From Candidatus Zhuqueibacterota bacterium (lineage in GTDB: Bacteria; Zhuqueibacterota; Zhuqueibacteria; Zhuqueibacterales; Zhuqueibacteraceae), in the NCBI GenBank assembly GCA_022616415.1, contig JAKEEU010000278.1, positions 1-34,095 of the forward strand: DNA of 34,095 bases, in the 5' to 3' direction. Of the stretch, positions 16,545-24,870 are shown in pieces. The notes under the pieces are model-generated. The model was not told the DNA's origin. It saw only the letters and a list, made by a program, of their open reading frames with translations, and made no database searches. The stretch's first letter is position 1; each line of letters starts with the position of its first letter. The position numbers and the translations under genes are program-made.

Positions 16545-16555
16545 GGAAGGAGAAC

Positions 16556-17023
16556 ATGATGAGCACGACGCGTGTATTCTTCTGTGTATTTTTAATATGG
16601 ATCTTTGAGGGATGCGAGCACGAGAGTTTGACAGACCTCGCAAGCGATGATAATTTCAACATTTCGATCAGCGTCGAAAAAGATGTTTATACTTTTAATG
16701 CCGGTCCGGAACCCAAAGTGACGCTCAGAAATGATTCGAAGCGAGAAGTTTATTTTCCCATGAGTTCGTATGTGGGCTTTGAACGATTCCAAAATGGGAA
16801 CTGGATCAACTATACTGAATGGTTCGTAGTGGATGGCATCGGCTATTCTTGGCCATTAAAATCTGGCCAAAGCATCACAGAGGTGGCGCCATTTGGATAT
16901 TTCAGTCAAGAAGAGATACCCGGAACCTATCGGTTTAAGTTTCTCGTTTATAAAGACAAGAATCTCAAATTTCCGCTTCCATTGAATCAACGCGTTTCGC
17001 GCCCGTTTGAAGTGGTCAAATAG
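16556..17023 (+). CDS. Lipoprotein with Ig-like domain
   Basis: 155 residues. Leader MSTTRVFFCVFLIWIFEGC ends in a Cys near 20 with an unusual lipobox (FEGC). GGAAGGAGAA precedes the ATG. Residues ~40-150 resemble the Ig-like domains at 12558 and 27583: VEKDVYTFNAGPEPKVTLRN, DSKREVYFPMSSYVGF, then NGNWINYTEWFVVDGI, and PGTYRFKFLVYKD before a VSRPFEVVK end. This layout, a loop with ITE/W and a YRFKF strand, is like small bacterial Ig domains. Function unknown. It starts 11 bp after B and is followed by another lipoprotein after 21 bp. Confidence 0.7.
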   Translation: MMSTTRVFFCVFLIWIFEGCEHESLTDLASDDNFNISISVEKDVYTFNAGPEPKVTLRNDSKREVYFPMSSYVGFERFQNGNWINYTEWFVVDGIGYSWPLKSGQSITEVAPFGYFSQEEIPGTYRFKFLVYKDKNLKFPLPLNQRVSRPFEVVK

Positions 17024-17044
17024 AATTTATGTCGGAGGTGGGTT

Positions 17045-17566
17045 ATGAAGGTAGAGAGACTGATAACGACTGCTCTGCTCACTTTCTCTGTTTTTATTGG
17101 CTCAAGCTGTGATCATTCATTGGGACCGGGTGTCCCGAGTGGTGACCACATCTACTTCAATTCATTTGAGTCGCCTCAGGACACCGTTGGATGGCGAGGA
17201 GGAATGCAATTCAGAAACGAAGCTCCGCCAAGCGGCGGTCGACAATCCATTTTCATCTCCGGCGGGTGCGTTGTTCCCCATGCTTATATCGAATTCGATG
17301 GGATTGACAAAGGCAGCCACCTTTTGCTTCGTTGCTGGGGCAAAAACTTGGCTATTGGTGGTATTGTCGAGTTGCAGGTGGCAGACGATAGGTCCAGAAC
17401 AATTGGAATTGGGGTCGCCGTTGCCGCTACCACATGGAAGTTTTACCAGTCAGCGGATACACTGTATTGGCCGGCTAACCACAGGCTGAAACTCTCCCTG
17501 AGTAGTGGAGGGCTTAAGCCAAGCGCCATGCTTGTCGACCAGATTGACGTCATCAAAGTCGTTTGA
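17045..17566 (+). CDS. Predicted lipoprotein with carbohydrate-binding-like beta sandwich
   Basis: 173 residues. Leader MKVERLITTALLTFSVFIGSSC ends at a relaxed lipobox Cys (GSSC). GGAGGTGGG before the ATG is a strong Shine-Dalgarno sequence. The mature domain has the layout of jelly-roll ligand-binding modules: HIYFNSFESPQDTVGW, AYIEFDGIDKGSHLLLRCWG, VELQVADDRSRTIG, ATTWKFYQSADTLYW, and the end AMLVDQIDVIKVV. It may bind sugar or another surface ligand, but I do not recognise a named family. It is followed 83 bp later by the C gene. An open TTG frame over the 3' end is not the C start. Confidence 0.6.
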   Translation: MKVERLITTALLTFSVFIGSSCDHSLGPGVPSGDHIYFNSFESPQDTVGWRGGMQFRNEAPPSGGRQSIFISGGCVVPHAYIEFDGIDKGSHLLLRCWGKNLAIGGIVELQVADDRSRTIGIGVAVAATTWKFYQSADTLYWPANHRLKLSLSSGGLKPSAMLVDQIDVIKVV

Positions 17567-17649
17567 ACCAAGGAAAACGAAAATATGGAACAAAAAAAGT
17601 AGTGAACAGAAAATGGAGACAAGTAACAGTAAATGATGGAGTCAAGAGA

Positions 17650-19059
17650 ATGTGGCTCACAACGCTTCTGACTATGACACTTAGCGCCGCTGCGATATAC
17701 GCCCAATCTCATTCTCCGCGCTTGGACTCCTTCGGTTTGGAAGGGAAGGTCGTGACCGCGTTGGGCATTTATGGATCGCTGTATGCCGGCACCGACGGCG
17801 ACGGCGTTTTTCGCCGCCATATTTATAATCCTGACACTTGCTGGGCATCGCTCGGACTTGAAGGCAGAAAGATTCGCTCGGTTTATCCGCATAAATATGG
17901 CCCGCTTGGCTTTGCGACAACGGTCGGTATCGAACGGAATCCAATGAAAAAAGATTCTGTGCTCATCTATTGCTCGACATTTGATCAGCTTGAGTGGACC
18001 GTCACCGACAGCGGCATAATTCGCAGCGAAGTGATGGCGATTCGTTCGCTTGATGGTTTTCCCGATCCGACCATTTGCGGCGAAACTTTTGCCGGCGCGA
18101 TTGGAACAAGCGGTCAGATTTGGCGGCGCGGTTTCAACCGCACGCATTGGAAGAAAGTTTTTGATATTGGTGCCGGCGTGGTGAATGTCGTGCGCGCGGA
18201 TCAGCAAAGTGGCAATGTTTGGGCGGGCGGCGAAACCGGCTTCTTCGCTCCATGGATTGCCAAATCAACTGACAAAGGTGAGAATTGGGAAATCTTCTAT
18301 CCAGATTTGAGCGGCGATAATGCCTGCAATTCCATCGTGATTCATCCCGATGATCCCGATGTTGCCTATGCCGGCATGGAAGGCGCGGTGATTAAAACAG
18401 CCGATGGCGGAAAGACCTGGAGCTACACCGGGCTGCGTGACACGCCGGCTTATATGTATGGATTGGCGATTGATGCCGCCACACCCGATCATATTTTCGC
18501 CGGCGGCACGATTGCGAACCCGAATACGTGGGCTTTGTGGGAAAGCTTTGACGGCGGTGAAACCTGGATAGAAATTCCGCCAGCCGGCCCACCAGCCGAC
18601 GCGGGTATGGCGTCGCTTGCGATCACCGGCATCTCGAGCATCATTGCCGATCCCGGCAGGCCCGGCGTGATTTATATTGCCACCTACGGTCACGGGGTTT
18701 GGAAGTATGAAAGCCTGTCGACCGGCGTTGACGATCCGGACGATCCGGCTTTGCCAAAGGGATTCGTGCTCGAACAAAACTATCCCAATCCGCTGCAAAC
18801 CCCTGTCTTGAACGCCGGCACGACGATTCGCTTTACAATTCCGCCGGCTTTAACCAACGTTTCAACAAATCTGGCGATCTATAACCTCCGCGGCGAGCTG
18901 GTGCGCGAGCTCGTCAATCGGCGGCTGCCGGCAGGGAATTACGTCGCACGCTGGGAGGGAAGCAATGATGCCGGTCGTGAAGTGGCGTCGGGGGTTTATT
19001 TCTACCGGCTGGAAGTCGGGAGTGTGAATGAAGTGCGGAAGCTTACGTTGTTGCGGTAA
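17650..19059 (+). CDS. Asp-box beta-propeller protein C with T9SS sorting domain
   Basis: 469 residues from ATG 17650. An upstream TTG frame exists, but this ATG starts a clean signal (MWLTTLLTMTLSAAAIYAQ) with GGAG 8 bases before it. The mature part starts PRLDSFGLEGKVVTALGIYG, as in all paralogues. Asp-boxes: STDKGENWEIFY, TADGGKTWSYTG and FDGGETWIEI. VWAGGETGFFAPWIAKS and the GDNACNS block match B' closely. Residues ~375-469 form a standard type A sorting domain (VLEQNYPNPL, RFTIPPAL, NLRGELVRELVNRRL, WEGSNDAGREVASGVYFY, VRKLTLLR). The last 23 codons are homologous to the relic at 13080. It is first in triplet copy 2, 21 bp upstream of A'. Confidence 0.87.
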   Translation: MWLTTLLTMTLSAAAIYAQSHSPRLDSFGLEGKVVTALGIYGSLYAGTDGDGVFRRHIYNPDTCWASLGLEGRKIRSVYPHKYGPLGFATTVGIERNPMKKDSVLIYCSTFDQLEWTVTDSGIIRSEVMAIRSLDGFPDPTICGETFAGAIGTSGQIWRRGFNRTHWKKVFDIGAGVVNVVRADQQSGNVWAGGETGFFAPWIAKSTDKGENWEIFYPDLSGDNACNSIVIHPDDPDVAYAGMEGAVIKTADGGKTWSYTGLRDTPAYMYGLAIDAATPDHIFAGGTIANPNTWALWESFDGGETWIEIPPAGPPADAGMASLAITGISSIIADPGRPGVIYIATYGHGVWKYESLSTGVDDPDDPALPKGFVLEQNYPNPLQTPVLNAGTTIRFTIPPALTNVSTNLAIYNLRGELVRELVNRRLPAGNYVARWEGSNDAGREVASGVYFYRLEVGSVNEVRKLTLLR

Positions 19060-20515
19060 GAATCATTTGATCGTTTTGAGATGGCTGTTATGAAAGCATA
19101 TTTCTATCTGATCATGGGCGCTCTGGTGCTTAGCGGCACAGCACGCGCTCAACAGCTCGAGCAGTTCGGTCTGGCGGGCAAAACCGTCACGGCCATGCAC
19201 CTGTTTTGGGGTAATCTTTATGCCGCCACACAAGACAGCGGCGTTTATCGCCGCTATCTTGGCGAGCCGGATTCGGGCTGGGTTCATCTCGGTGTGCCGG
19301 CGAAAAATCTCAACGCGATTTTTGCGTTTCACACCTTTTGCCCGCTCGTTTGCTGGAAGGGCATTCTCGTTGGCGCCACGCTTGATGATGCTGCTGGCGA
19401 CTCGGCTCTGATCTATTTTTATCAGCAACGGCCGGATACGTGCACGAAGAAAGGTCACTGGATAGCAGCCGATCGTGGCGTCAATCGCATGACTGTCAAT
19501 CGAATCAATGCCATAACCGGAACAGCCGTGTGCGAGCCAATTTTGGATTTTGTTACTGCCTTTGCAGCAGGCCCCGCTTTCATTGGGCGCTCGTTGGATC
19601 GCGGCAAGACTTGGCAACAAGTTTGGCAGCAACCGTTGGCGAACGTGCTCACGTTAGCCTCCAAAAAACGATCTCCATTCATGCCCTTTGATGAGTGCGT
19701 ATGGGCCGGTGGCTGCTTGAAAGATGTCGTCCCCGACCGATTCAAGCCGCTCATTTTGCGCTCATTTGATTCCGGCGAGACCTGGGAAGACCGCAGTCCT
19801 TTGAATCTCGGTTTGGATGAAGAATGCCAGGCGCTCGCGCTTAATCCGGCGGACACGAATATGGTGTATGCCGCACTGACGACCACCATCATCAAATCCA
19901 AAGATGGCGGCAAAAGTTGGAGCATCGTTCTGACGGATTTGCAAGCGCGGTTCACTTCGCTGGCGGTCAACCCTGCCCGTAAGCAGCACGTTCTCGCAGG
20001 CGGAGTCATTGCTGACAATATTTTCTTGCTCTATGAGAGCTTTGATGGCGGCGAGCATTGGAACACGTTGTTTTCGACCCGCTCGGTGAAAGGCGTGAGC
20101 AGCATCGTGTTTGATCCGTTCATCGCGCGTCCTCGTCCGCAAATGGTCTATCTCGCCACGCTTGGAACCGGCGTGTTTCGCTACACGCTGGCAACAACGA
20201 AGGTGGAGCAGACGCAAAACGTGCCCGAAGATTTTCGTCTTGAGCCAACATTTCCAAATCCAAGCGGCTGGCGGGAAATTACATCTCTCACCTTTCACGT
20301 TTATGCGCCGAGCGTGGATCAACTCCGTGTGGGCTTGATGAATGTGCTTGGCCAGGAGGTCGCAAGCTGGCACGTGAGCTTGCATGCCGGAGAGCAAAAT
20401 CTCTTGCTGCCATTGGAGCAGGCAAAACTCACAGCGGGCGTTTATTTCATTCGCGCCGAGTGGCGCGCGCAGATTATTGTGAGGAAGTGGACGGTGGTGC
20501 GTTGAAGATCGAGGA
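18991..20515 (+). repeat. Duplicated block, copy 2 (matches 13080-14613)
   Basis: This is the counterpart of copy 1 and includes the tail of gene C, the 21-base spacer and gene A'. The segment 19567-19657 is identical to 13656-13746 over 91 bases. Confidence 0.85.
19081..20505 (+). CDS. Asp-box beta-propeller protein A' with T9SS sorting domain
   Basis: 474 residues; paralogue of A (13170). Signal MKAYFYLIMGALVLSGTARA, then QQLEQFGLAGKTVTAMHLFW. Asp-boxes are SLDRGKTWQQVW, SFDSGETWEDRS, KDGGKSWSIVL and FDGGEHWNTLF. The variant sorting domain (~385-474) is almost identical to that of A. Three Asp-Pro-Pro residues present in A (IARDPPPRPQ) are absent here. The middle and 3' parts are nearly identical to A at DNA level while the first ~450 bases are much more diverged, a pattern that suggests gene conversion. 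Extra Cys residues (DECVW, GGCLK) are unique to this copy. It starts 21 bp after C and ends 32 bp before B', so the three form an operon-like triplet. Confidence 0.87.
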   Translation: MAVMKAYFYLIMGALVLSGTARAQQLEQFGLAGKTVTAMHLFWGNLYAATQDSGVYRRYLGEPDSGWVHLGVPAKNLNAIFAFHTFCPLVCWKGILVGATLDDAAGDSALIYFYQQRPDTCTKKGHWIAADRGVNRMTVNRINAITGTAVCEPILDFVTAFAAGPAFIGRSLDRGKTWQQVWQQPLANVLTLASKKRSPFMPFDECVWAGGCLKDVVPDRFKPLILRSFDSGETWEDRSPLNLGLDEECQALALNPADTNMVYAALTTTIIKSKDGGKSWSIVLTDLQARFTSLAVNPARKQHVLAGGVIADNIFLLYESFDGGEHWNTLFSTRSVKGVSSIVFDPFIARPRPQMVYLATLGTGVFRYTLATTKVEQTQNVPEDFRLEPTFPNPSGWREITSLTFHVYAPSVDQLRVGLMNVLGQEVASWHVSLHAGEQNLLLPLEQAKLTAGVYFIRAEWRAQIIVRKWTVVR

Positions 20516-20537
20516 TATAAGTATTTGAGAAAATGCC

Positions 20538-21986
20538 ATGAAACAATCAATCTCTTTGATGGCTCTGCCGATCATCGCCTTGATTACCAAGCAAGCGGCT
20601 TCACAATTGGTGGGCAAGCTGGAAGCTTTCGGCTTGCAAGGCAAGCGTGTGACGGCGCTGGCGCTGGCGCAGCATTTTTCTCCGCCGAACTCTTTCCTAT
20701 ATGCTGCAACCGAAAATGATGGCGTCTATCGACGCTCGTTGGATCCGCTTGATACCACTTGGCAGTACCTTAAGCTGGGAGGCAAAAACCTCATCGCGCT
20801 GGATATTCAAGTTTGGGGCGCAGGGCCGGCGATATTTCATGCGCCGATTGTGGGCGTCTTGCCTGATCGCAGCGCGGGCGATTCAACGCTCATTTATCGT
20901 CTCGAAGGCGAACGGTGGATTCCGGCAGACTCGGGCATCGCGCGCCGCGAAGTTTTTAACATCAAAGCATTGGCGAGTATTGAATCCGCCGGGCATGCGC
21001 CGCCTGGTGAAGCTTTCGCCGGCGGCAGCGGGCTTGTTTATCGCTCCAGAACTTTCAGTCGCTGGTGGCAGGAAGCCTTCAACGGAGGTGTTGGCGTGAC
21101 CAATGCGATTGCCACGTCTCGCATGGCCTTCATTAGCGGCGCCGTGTGGGCGGGCGGCGAAACCGGCCTCTTCGCGCCATGGATCGCGAAGTCAAATGAT
21201 GGCGGCAAAGCCTGGGAGGTTTTCCATCCTGATTTGAAAGGTGATAACGCCTGCAACTCGCTGGCGCTTCATCCACTGGCGCCCGATGTGGTTTACGCCG
21301 GCATGGAAGGCGCGGTGATCAAAACCACGGACGGCGGAAAAACGTGGGATTACACCGGCTTGCGTGGCACCCCGGTTTATTTTTACGGCCTGGCGCTTGA
21401 TCCCAGAAATCCGGATCACATATTTGCCGGCGGCACGATCGCGAATCCCAATAATTGGGCGCTGTGGGAAAGTTTCGACGCCGGGGCCACGTGGAAGGAG
21501 ATTCCGCCGCCGGTGCTTGTCACGCCGGTCATGGTCTCCGGCATTACGAGCATCATGGCGGATCGTTATGCCGCGGGTGTGGTTTATATTTCGACCTTGG
21601 GTCATGGCGTGTGGAAATATCAAAGCGGCACCACCGGCGTCGATGACCGCCGGAACCGGACGGTGCCTGGTGATTTTGTGCTCGAGCAAAACTATCCCAA
21701 TCCGTTCTGGAGCGAAGCGACATCCCCCGCTTTTAACGGGGGAAATCCCGAGACGGTGATTTATTATTATTTGCCTTCGTCACAGCGCGTGAAACTGGAA
21801 GTGTACAACGTGCTCGGCGCGTTAATCGCGACTTTGGTTGATGAAGTGAAGCCCGCGGGTGAGCACGGCATCCGCTGGAATGCGCGAAATACCGCGGGGG
21901 CACTGGTGACTGCCGGGATTTATTTTTACCGGCTGCGTATCGATTCCAAGAGCATCGCGACGCGCAAAATGATCTTGTTGCGTTGA
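20538..21986 (+). CDS. Asp-box beta-propeller protein B', chimeric, with T9SS sorting domain
   Basis: 482 residues. Signal MKQSISLMALPIIALITKQAA, less classical than its relatives. The first ~150 residues resemble B (LDIQVWGAGPAIFHAPIVG, DSTLIYRLEGERWIPADSGI). From about residue 200 the sequence follows C (VWAGGETGLFAPWIAKS, DGGKAWEVFHPDLKGDNACN, TTDGGKTWDYTGLRGTP, GGTIANPNNWALWESFDAG). The sorting domain (~385-482) is of another type (VIYYYLPSSQRVKLEVYNVL, then GIYFYRLRIDSKSIATRK). The linker after NYPNPF carries an insert with a hairpin, related to that in B. So it is a mosaic of three sources. A secreted surface protein; ligand unknown. It ends 12 bp before the FG-GAP gene. Confidence 0.85.
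   Translation: MKQSISLMALPIIALITKQAASQLVGKLEAFGLQGKRVTALALAQHFSPPNSFLYAATENDGVYRRSLDPLDTTWQYLKLGGKNLIALDIQVWGAGPAIFHAPIVGVLPDRSAGDSTLIYRLEGERWIPADSGIARREVFNIKALASIESAGHAPPGEAFAGGSGLVYRSRTFSRWWQEAFNGGVGVTNAIATSRMAFISGAVWAGGETGLFAPWIAKSNDGGKAWEVFHPDLKGDNACNSLALHPLAPDVVYAGMEGAVIKTTDGGKTWDYTGLRGTPVYFYGLALDPRNPDHIFAGGTIANPNNWALWESFDAGATWKEIPPPVLVTPVMVSGITSIMADRYAAGVVYISTLGHGVWKYQSGTTGVDDRRNRTVPGDFVLEQNYPNPFWSEATSPAFNGGNPETVIYYYLPSSQRVKLEVYNVLGALIATLVDEVKPAGEHGIRWNARNTAGALVTAGIYFYRLRIDSKSIATRKMILLR
21723..21743. repeat. Palindromic insert in the sorting-domain linker of B'
   Basis: TCCCCCG and CGGGGGA form a 7-bp stem around a 7-base loop inside the coding region. The flanks (GAAGCGACATCCC) recur in degenerate form in gene B near 16270-16295 (GAAGGGAGATCCC), at the same place between the PNPF and IRF/IYY motifs. 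Confidence 0.6.
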
Positions 21987-21998
21987 AGGAGAAGCGCC

Positions 21999-23951
21999 AT
22001 GATTGTGAGAAAAATCATGAGCAGGGTGACCGTGTTGCTGACGTTTTTGTTGAGCATGCCGCCCGCCATGAGCCAAAACCGGAATGCCGCCGCCTTTGCC
22101 GTGAGCTACTTTTCGAAAACCCAGGATGAAGCGCGCGGCGTTGTCATGGTCATTCATGCGCCGGAAAAATGGCAGGCCCAAAGCGTGGCGAACGCGAAGC
22201 GGGCGGCGTTTTCAGCGCCGGCCGGCTCGCCCGGGCAAACACTTTCGCTCCAGGTTTATAATCTTACCGGCCAGCAGATTTATCAGGCGCAATCTTACCG
22301 CCAGGAACTCAGTTGGGATGGCAGAGATCAAGGCCGCCATGCCGTGGCGAGCGGCATTTATCTTTTCATCATTCGCAACAGCAACAGTCCGGCTCAAACG
22401 AAGTCACTTCTCAGCGGAAGGCTTTTTGAAGACGTCACCTCGGCCTCGTTGCCCCAGGACACTTCGCAGAGCGGCGATGTCGAGCTGGGTGATCTTGATG
22501 GCGACGGCGATTTGGATCTCGTCATCGCGCACCTCACCGGGCGCTATGGCCGGCAGCCGCAGGTTTTGATTAATGATGGCCGCGGAAAATTTCGCGATGA
22601 AACCGCGACGCGACTGCCGCATCTTCTCACCTTGACCAACGATGTCGACCTGGTCGACGTGGACGGCGACGACGATCTCGACATTTACCTGGCGAACACG
22701 CATGCGGATTGGGATTCGCGCTTCGCGGATAAGCTGCTAATCAATGACGGCAACGGCCGCTTTCGGGATGAAACCGCCGCCCGCATTTCACAGGATTGGA
22801 TCGGCACGCCGAATGTGGCCTTTGGCGACGTGGACGGCGACGGCGACGCTGATTTACTCGTCACGCATTTGCCGGTGTCAGCGCCTTTTTCCGGCGTGCG
22901 TCTGTTGTTGAACAACGGACAAGGTGTTTTTGCCGACAGCACAAAAGGACGGCTCGATACTTCGGCATACTCCTCGCTTAACGTGGCTTTGTTCGACGCC
23001 AATCATGATCATCGTTTGGACATGGCGCTGGCCAACCACGCGATAGTGATTACCGATGAAAACGGCAATCCCATTTTTTCGCTCAGCGGACAAAACGCGA
23101 TCTTCATCAACCAAGGCCGCGGCTATTTTAAAGATGAAACCGCGCTGCGCCGTGCCGAAACCGTGCAAGACTTGACCGTAGAGCTTGCGCCCGGCGACGT
23201 TGACCGGGACGGCGATCTCGATTTGTTTGTGAGCAATGTCGGCTTTTCCGCCGAACAGTATTTGAACCGGCTTCTCATCAACAACGGCCAGGGCTACTTC
23301 GCAGACGAAAGCGCCATGCGCTTGCCGGAAGAAGCCGTGCCGTGGAACAACGACGCTGATTTCGCAGACTTCAACGGCGACGGCGCGCTTGATCTTTTTA
23401 TGGCAAGCGTCAATCCGGAGGCCGGCGGCAATTCTCAGGATTTGCTCTATGTGAATGACGGCGCCGGCCGTTTCAGCGATCTTTCGACTTTTGATTTGCC
23501 GGAGGTGATTGATTTCAGCGCGGCCGCAGCGAGCGGCGATATCGACGGTGATGCGGATGCGGACCTCCTGGTGGCGAATACCATACCGGCGTTGGTGGCT
23601 GGCGCGAATGCCCGGAATCGTCTCTATCAAAATCAATATGACGCCGTCGCAACAAAGCCGGACGCGCCGAACTCCCCGCCGCAGTTGTTCGAAAACTATC
23701 CCAATCCCTTCCGTGCCTCCACGACGATTCGATTTCAGCTTCGGGCGCCAAGCCTCGTGCGGCTCGACATCTATAACCTCGGCGGCCAGATCGTGCGGAC
23801 GTTGGCTCATGAATCACGGGCGCGCGGCGAGCATCGCATCGTGTGGGATGGCTTTGACGATCACAACCGTTTGCTGCCGAACGGGGTTTATTTTTATCGC
23901 TTGCGGACCGGCGCTTTTCGCGAAACCCGTAAGCTCATTTTGCTGCGATAA
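21999..23951 (+). CDS. FG-GAP/VCBS repeat protein with N- and C-terminal FlgD-like domains
   Basis: 650 residues. GAAGGAG precedes the ATG. Signal ILTFLLSMPPAMSQ-type leader (MIVRKIMSRVTVLLTFLLS). Residues ~80-140 form an FlgD-like module (LSLQVYNLTGQQIYQAQSYR, WDGRDQGRHAVASGIYLFII). From ~155 to 545 there are six or seven FG-GAP/VCBS repeats with calcium-binding loops: LGDLDGDGDLDLVIA, VDVDGDDDLDIYLAN, GDVDGDGDADLLVTH, GDVDRDGDLDLFVSN, ADFNGDGALDLFMAS and GDIDGDADADLLVAN. These build an integrin-alpha-like propeller. Residues ~560-650 are a second FlgD-like domain, a type A sorting domain (LFENYPNPFRAS, YNLGGQIVRTL, GVYFYRLRTGAFRETRK). The second module fits T9SS export. An FlgD-like module placed before the propeller is unusual. 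Confidence 0.87.
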   Translation: MIVRKIMSRVTVLLTFLLSMPPAMSQNRNAAAFAVSYFSKTQDEARGVVMVIHAPEKWQAQSVANAKRAAFSAPAGSPGQTLSLQVYNLTGQQIYQAQSYRQELSWDGRDQGRHAVASGIYLFIIRNSNSPAQTKSLLSGRLFEDVTSASLPQDTSQSGDVELGDLDGDGDLDLVIAHLTGRYGRQPQVLINDGRGKFRDETATRLPHLLTLTNDVDLVDVDGDDDLDIYLANTHADWDSRFADKLLINDGNGRFRDETAARISQDWIGTPNVAFGDVDGDGDADLLVTHLPVSAPFSGVRLLLNNGQGVFADSTKGRLDTSAYSSLNVALFDANHDHRLDMALANHAIVITDENGNPIFSLSGQNAIFINQGRGYFKDETALRRAETVQDLTVELAPGDVDRDGDLDLFVSNVGFSAEQYLNRLLINNGQGYFADESAMRLPEEAVPWNNDADFADFNGDGALDLFMASVNPEAGGNSQDLLYVNDGAGRFSDLSTFDLPEVIDFSAAAASGDIDGDADADLLVANTIPALVAGANARNRLYQNQYDAVATKPDAPNSPPQLFENYPNPFRASTTIRFQLRAPSLVRLDIYNLGGQIVRTLAHESRARGEHRIVWDGFDDHNRLLPNGVYFYRLRTGAFRETRKLILLR

Positions 23952-23981
23952 GTAATGATAAAAGCTTTCACGAATTGAGAA

Positions 23982-24860
23982 ATGAATACGAAATTTAAAG
24001 CGCCTTTGCTTTTTGCACCGGGCCTGGCCGCCTTTATTGCGATCTGCTCCTCTTGCGATAGGAATCCATCGTCCTCTCAGATCAGCATCGATCCCGCGAT
24101 CATCGGGGTATGGGCAAAACACAGCTCGTCTGTTGTCGAGAAAATGCCGGCGCAAAGAATCGATGGAATAGAAATTCATGAAGATGGCGCTGTTACCCTT
24201 CTAGGGGTTGAGACCTCTTCCGGCAAATTGATTGAGTATGATTCTCCGATTCGCCCCAATAGTAAAATTATCTTTGCCCAAAAGGGTAAATTCAGAATCG
24301 AAGTGCCCGGCGTAGGATTAAGTATCGGCGGCACGTTTGAGGGGAACTATTCGGCGTCTGCTTCGGAAATTTGTTTTTACAAACCCGATAGTTCATATTT
24401 GCCGGTGTTGAATGGAAAATATGAAAGGTCTCAATTGGGCGAAATTGTAACGACGCCTATCGTTTCTGAATTTTACGTCAAGATAGACTCGAATTCTTTT
24501 TTCAATGCCAAGGTTTGGCCCTATCCTTCCGCCTATGCAAGCTATTGGTTTTCCGCTGACAGCGCATGTCTCCAGCTTCAGGCAATATCGAACAATAATA
24601 AAGAATGGCTAAGCATTTTTATTCGCGGATTTGTCGGTATTGGAAGTTATACCCTCGGTACAGAAAGCGCTAGTTGGGCTTCCTATCGGGTCACGAGCGG
24701 AGATGTGGTTTTTAGTATTTTTACAAATCAACCCAATGCTGGAATCGTTGAAATAAAGAGTTTTGATTTGCTGAATAACACGTGCTCCGGAACTTTTTCG
24801 TTCAGAATTGATCAAGTCAATTTTACAAACGGAGTTTTCACAGTTCCCATCTACAAATGA
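23982..24860 (+). CDS. Lipoprotein with C-terminal DUF6252-like domain
   Basis: 292 residues. Leader MNTKFKAPLLFAPGLAAFIAICSSC ends in a relaxed lipobox (CSSC). Residues ~35-155 contain a predicted beta barrel-like domain (IIGVWAKHSSSVVEKMP, RIDGIEIHEDGAVTLLG, GGTFEGNYSASASEICFYKP). Residues ~155-292 resemble the DUF6252 pattern: FNAKVWPYPSAYASYWF, WLSIFIRGFVGIGSYTL, SFDLLNNTCSGTFSFRI, and the end NFTNGVFTVPIYK. Function unknown; probably a lipid-anchored envelope protein. The GC content is visibly lower than in its neighbours, so recent transfer is possible. It is followed directly by an orphan sorting-domain relic in the next frame. Confidence 0.7.
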   Translation: MNTKFKAPLLFAPGLAAFIAICSSCDRNPSSSQISIDPAIIGVWAKHSSSVVEKMPAQRIDGIEIHEDGAVTLLGVETSSGKLIEYDSPIRPNSKIIFAQKGKFRIEVPGVGLSIGGTFEGNYSASASEICFYKPDSSYLPVLNGKYERSQLGEIVTTPIVSEFYVKIDSNSFFNAKVWPYPSAYASYWFSADSACLQLQAISNNNKEWLSIFIRGFVGIGSYTLGTESASWASYRVTSGDVVFSIFTNQPNAGIVEIKSFDLLNNTCSGTFSFRIDQVNFTNGVFTVPIYK

Positions 24861-24870
24861 GCAATCGAGT

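Noticed and set aside
17563..17649. N-terminal extension of gene C from TTG
   Set aside because: It would put 29 charged residues before the signal peptide; ATG 17650 has a Shine-Dalgarno sequence and gives a normal leader.
19762..20550. 262-codon open frame on the minus strand, with a similar frame opposite gene A at 14172-14666
   Set aside because: Its occurrence in both copies only reflects the duplicated DNA of A and A'; no protein features.
22878..23810. 310-codon open frame on the minus strand
   Set aside because: Antisense to the FG-GAP propeller; the D-rich calcium loops on the plus strand explain the lack of stops.
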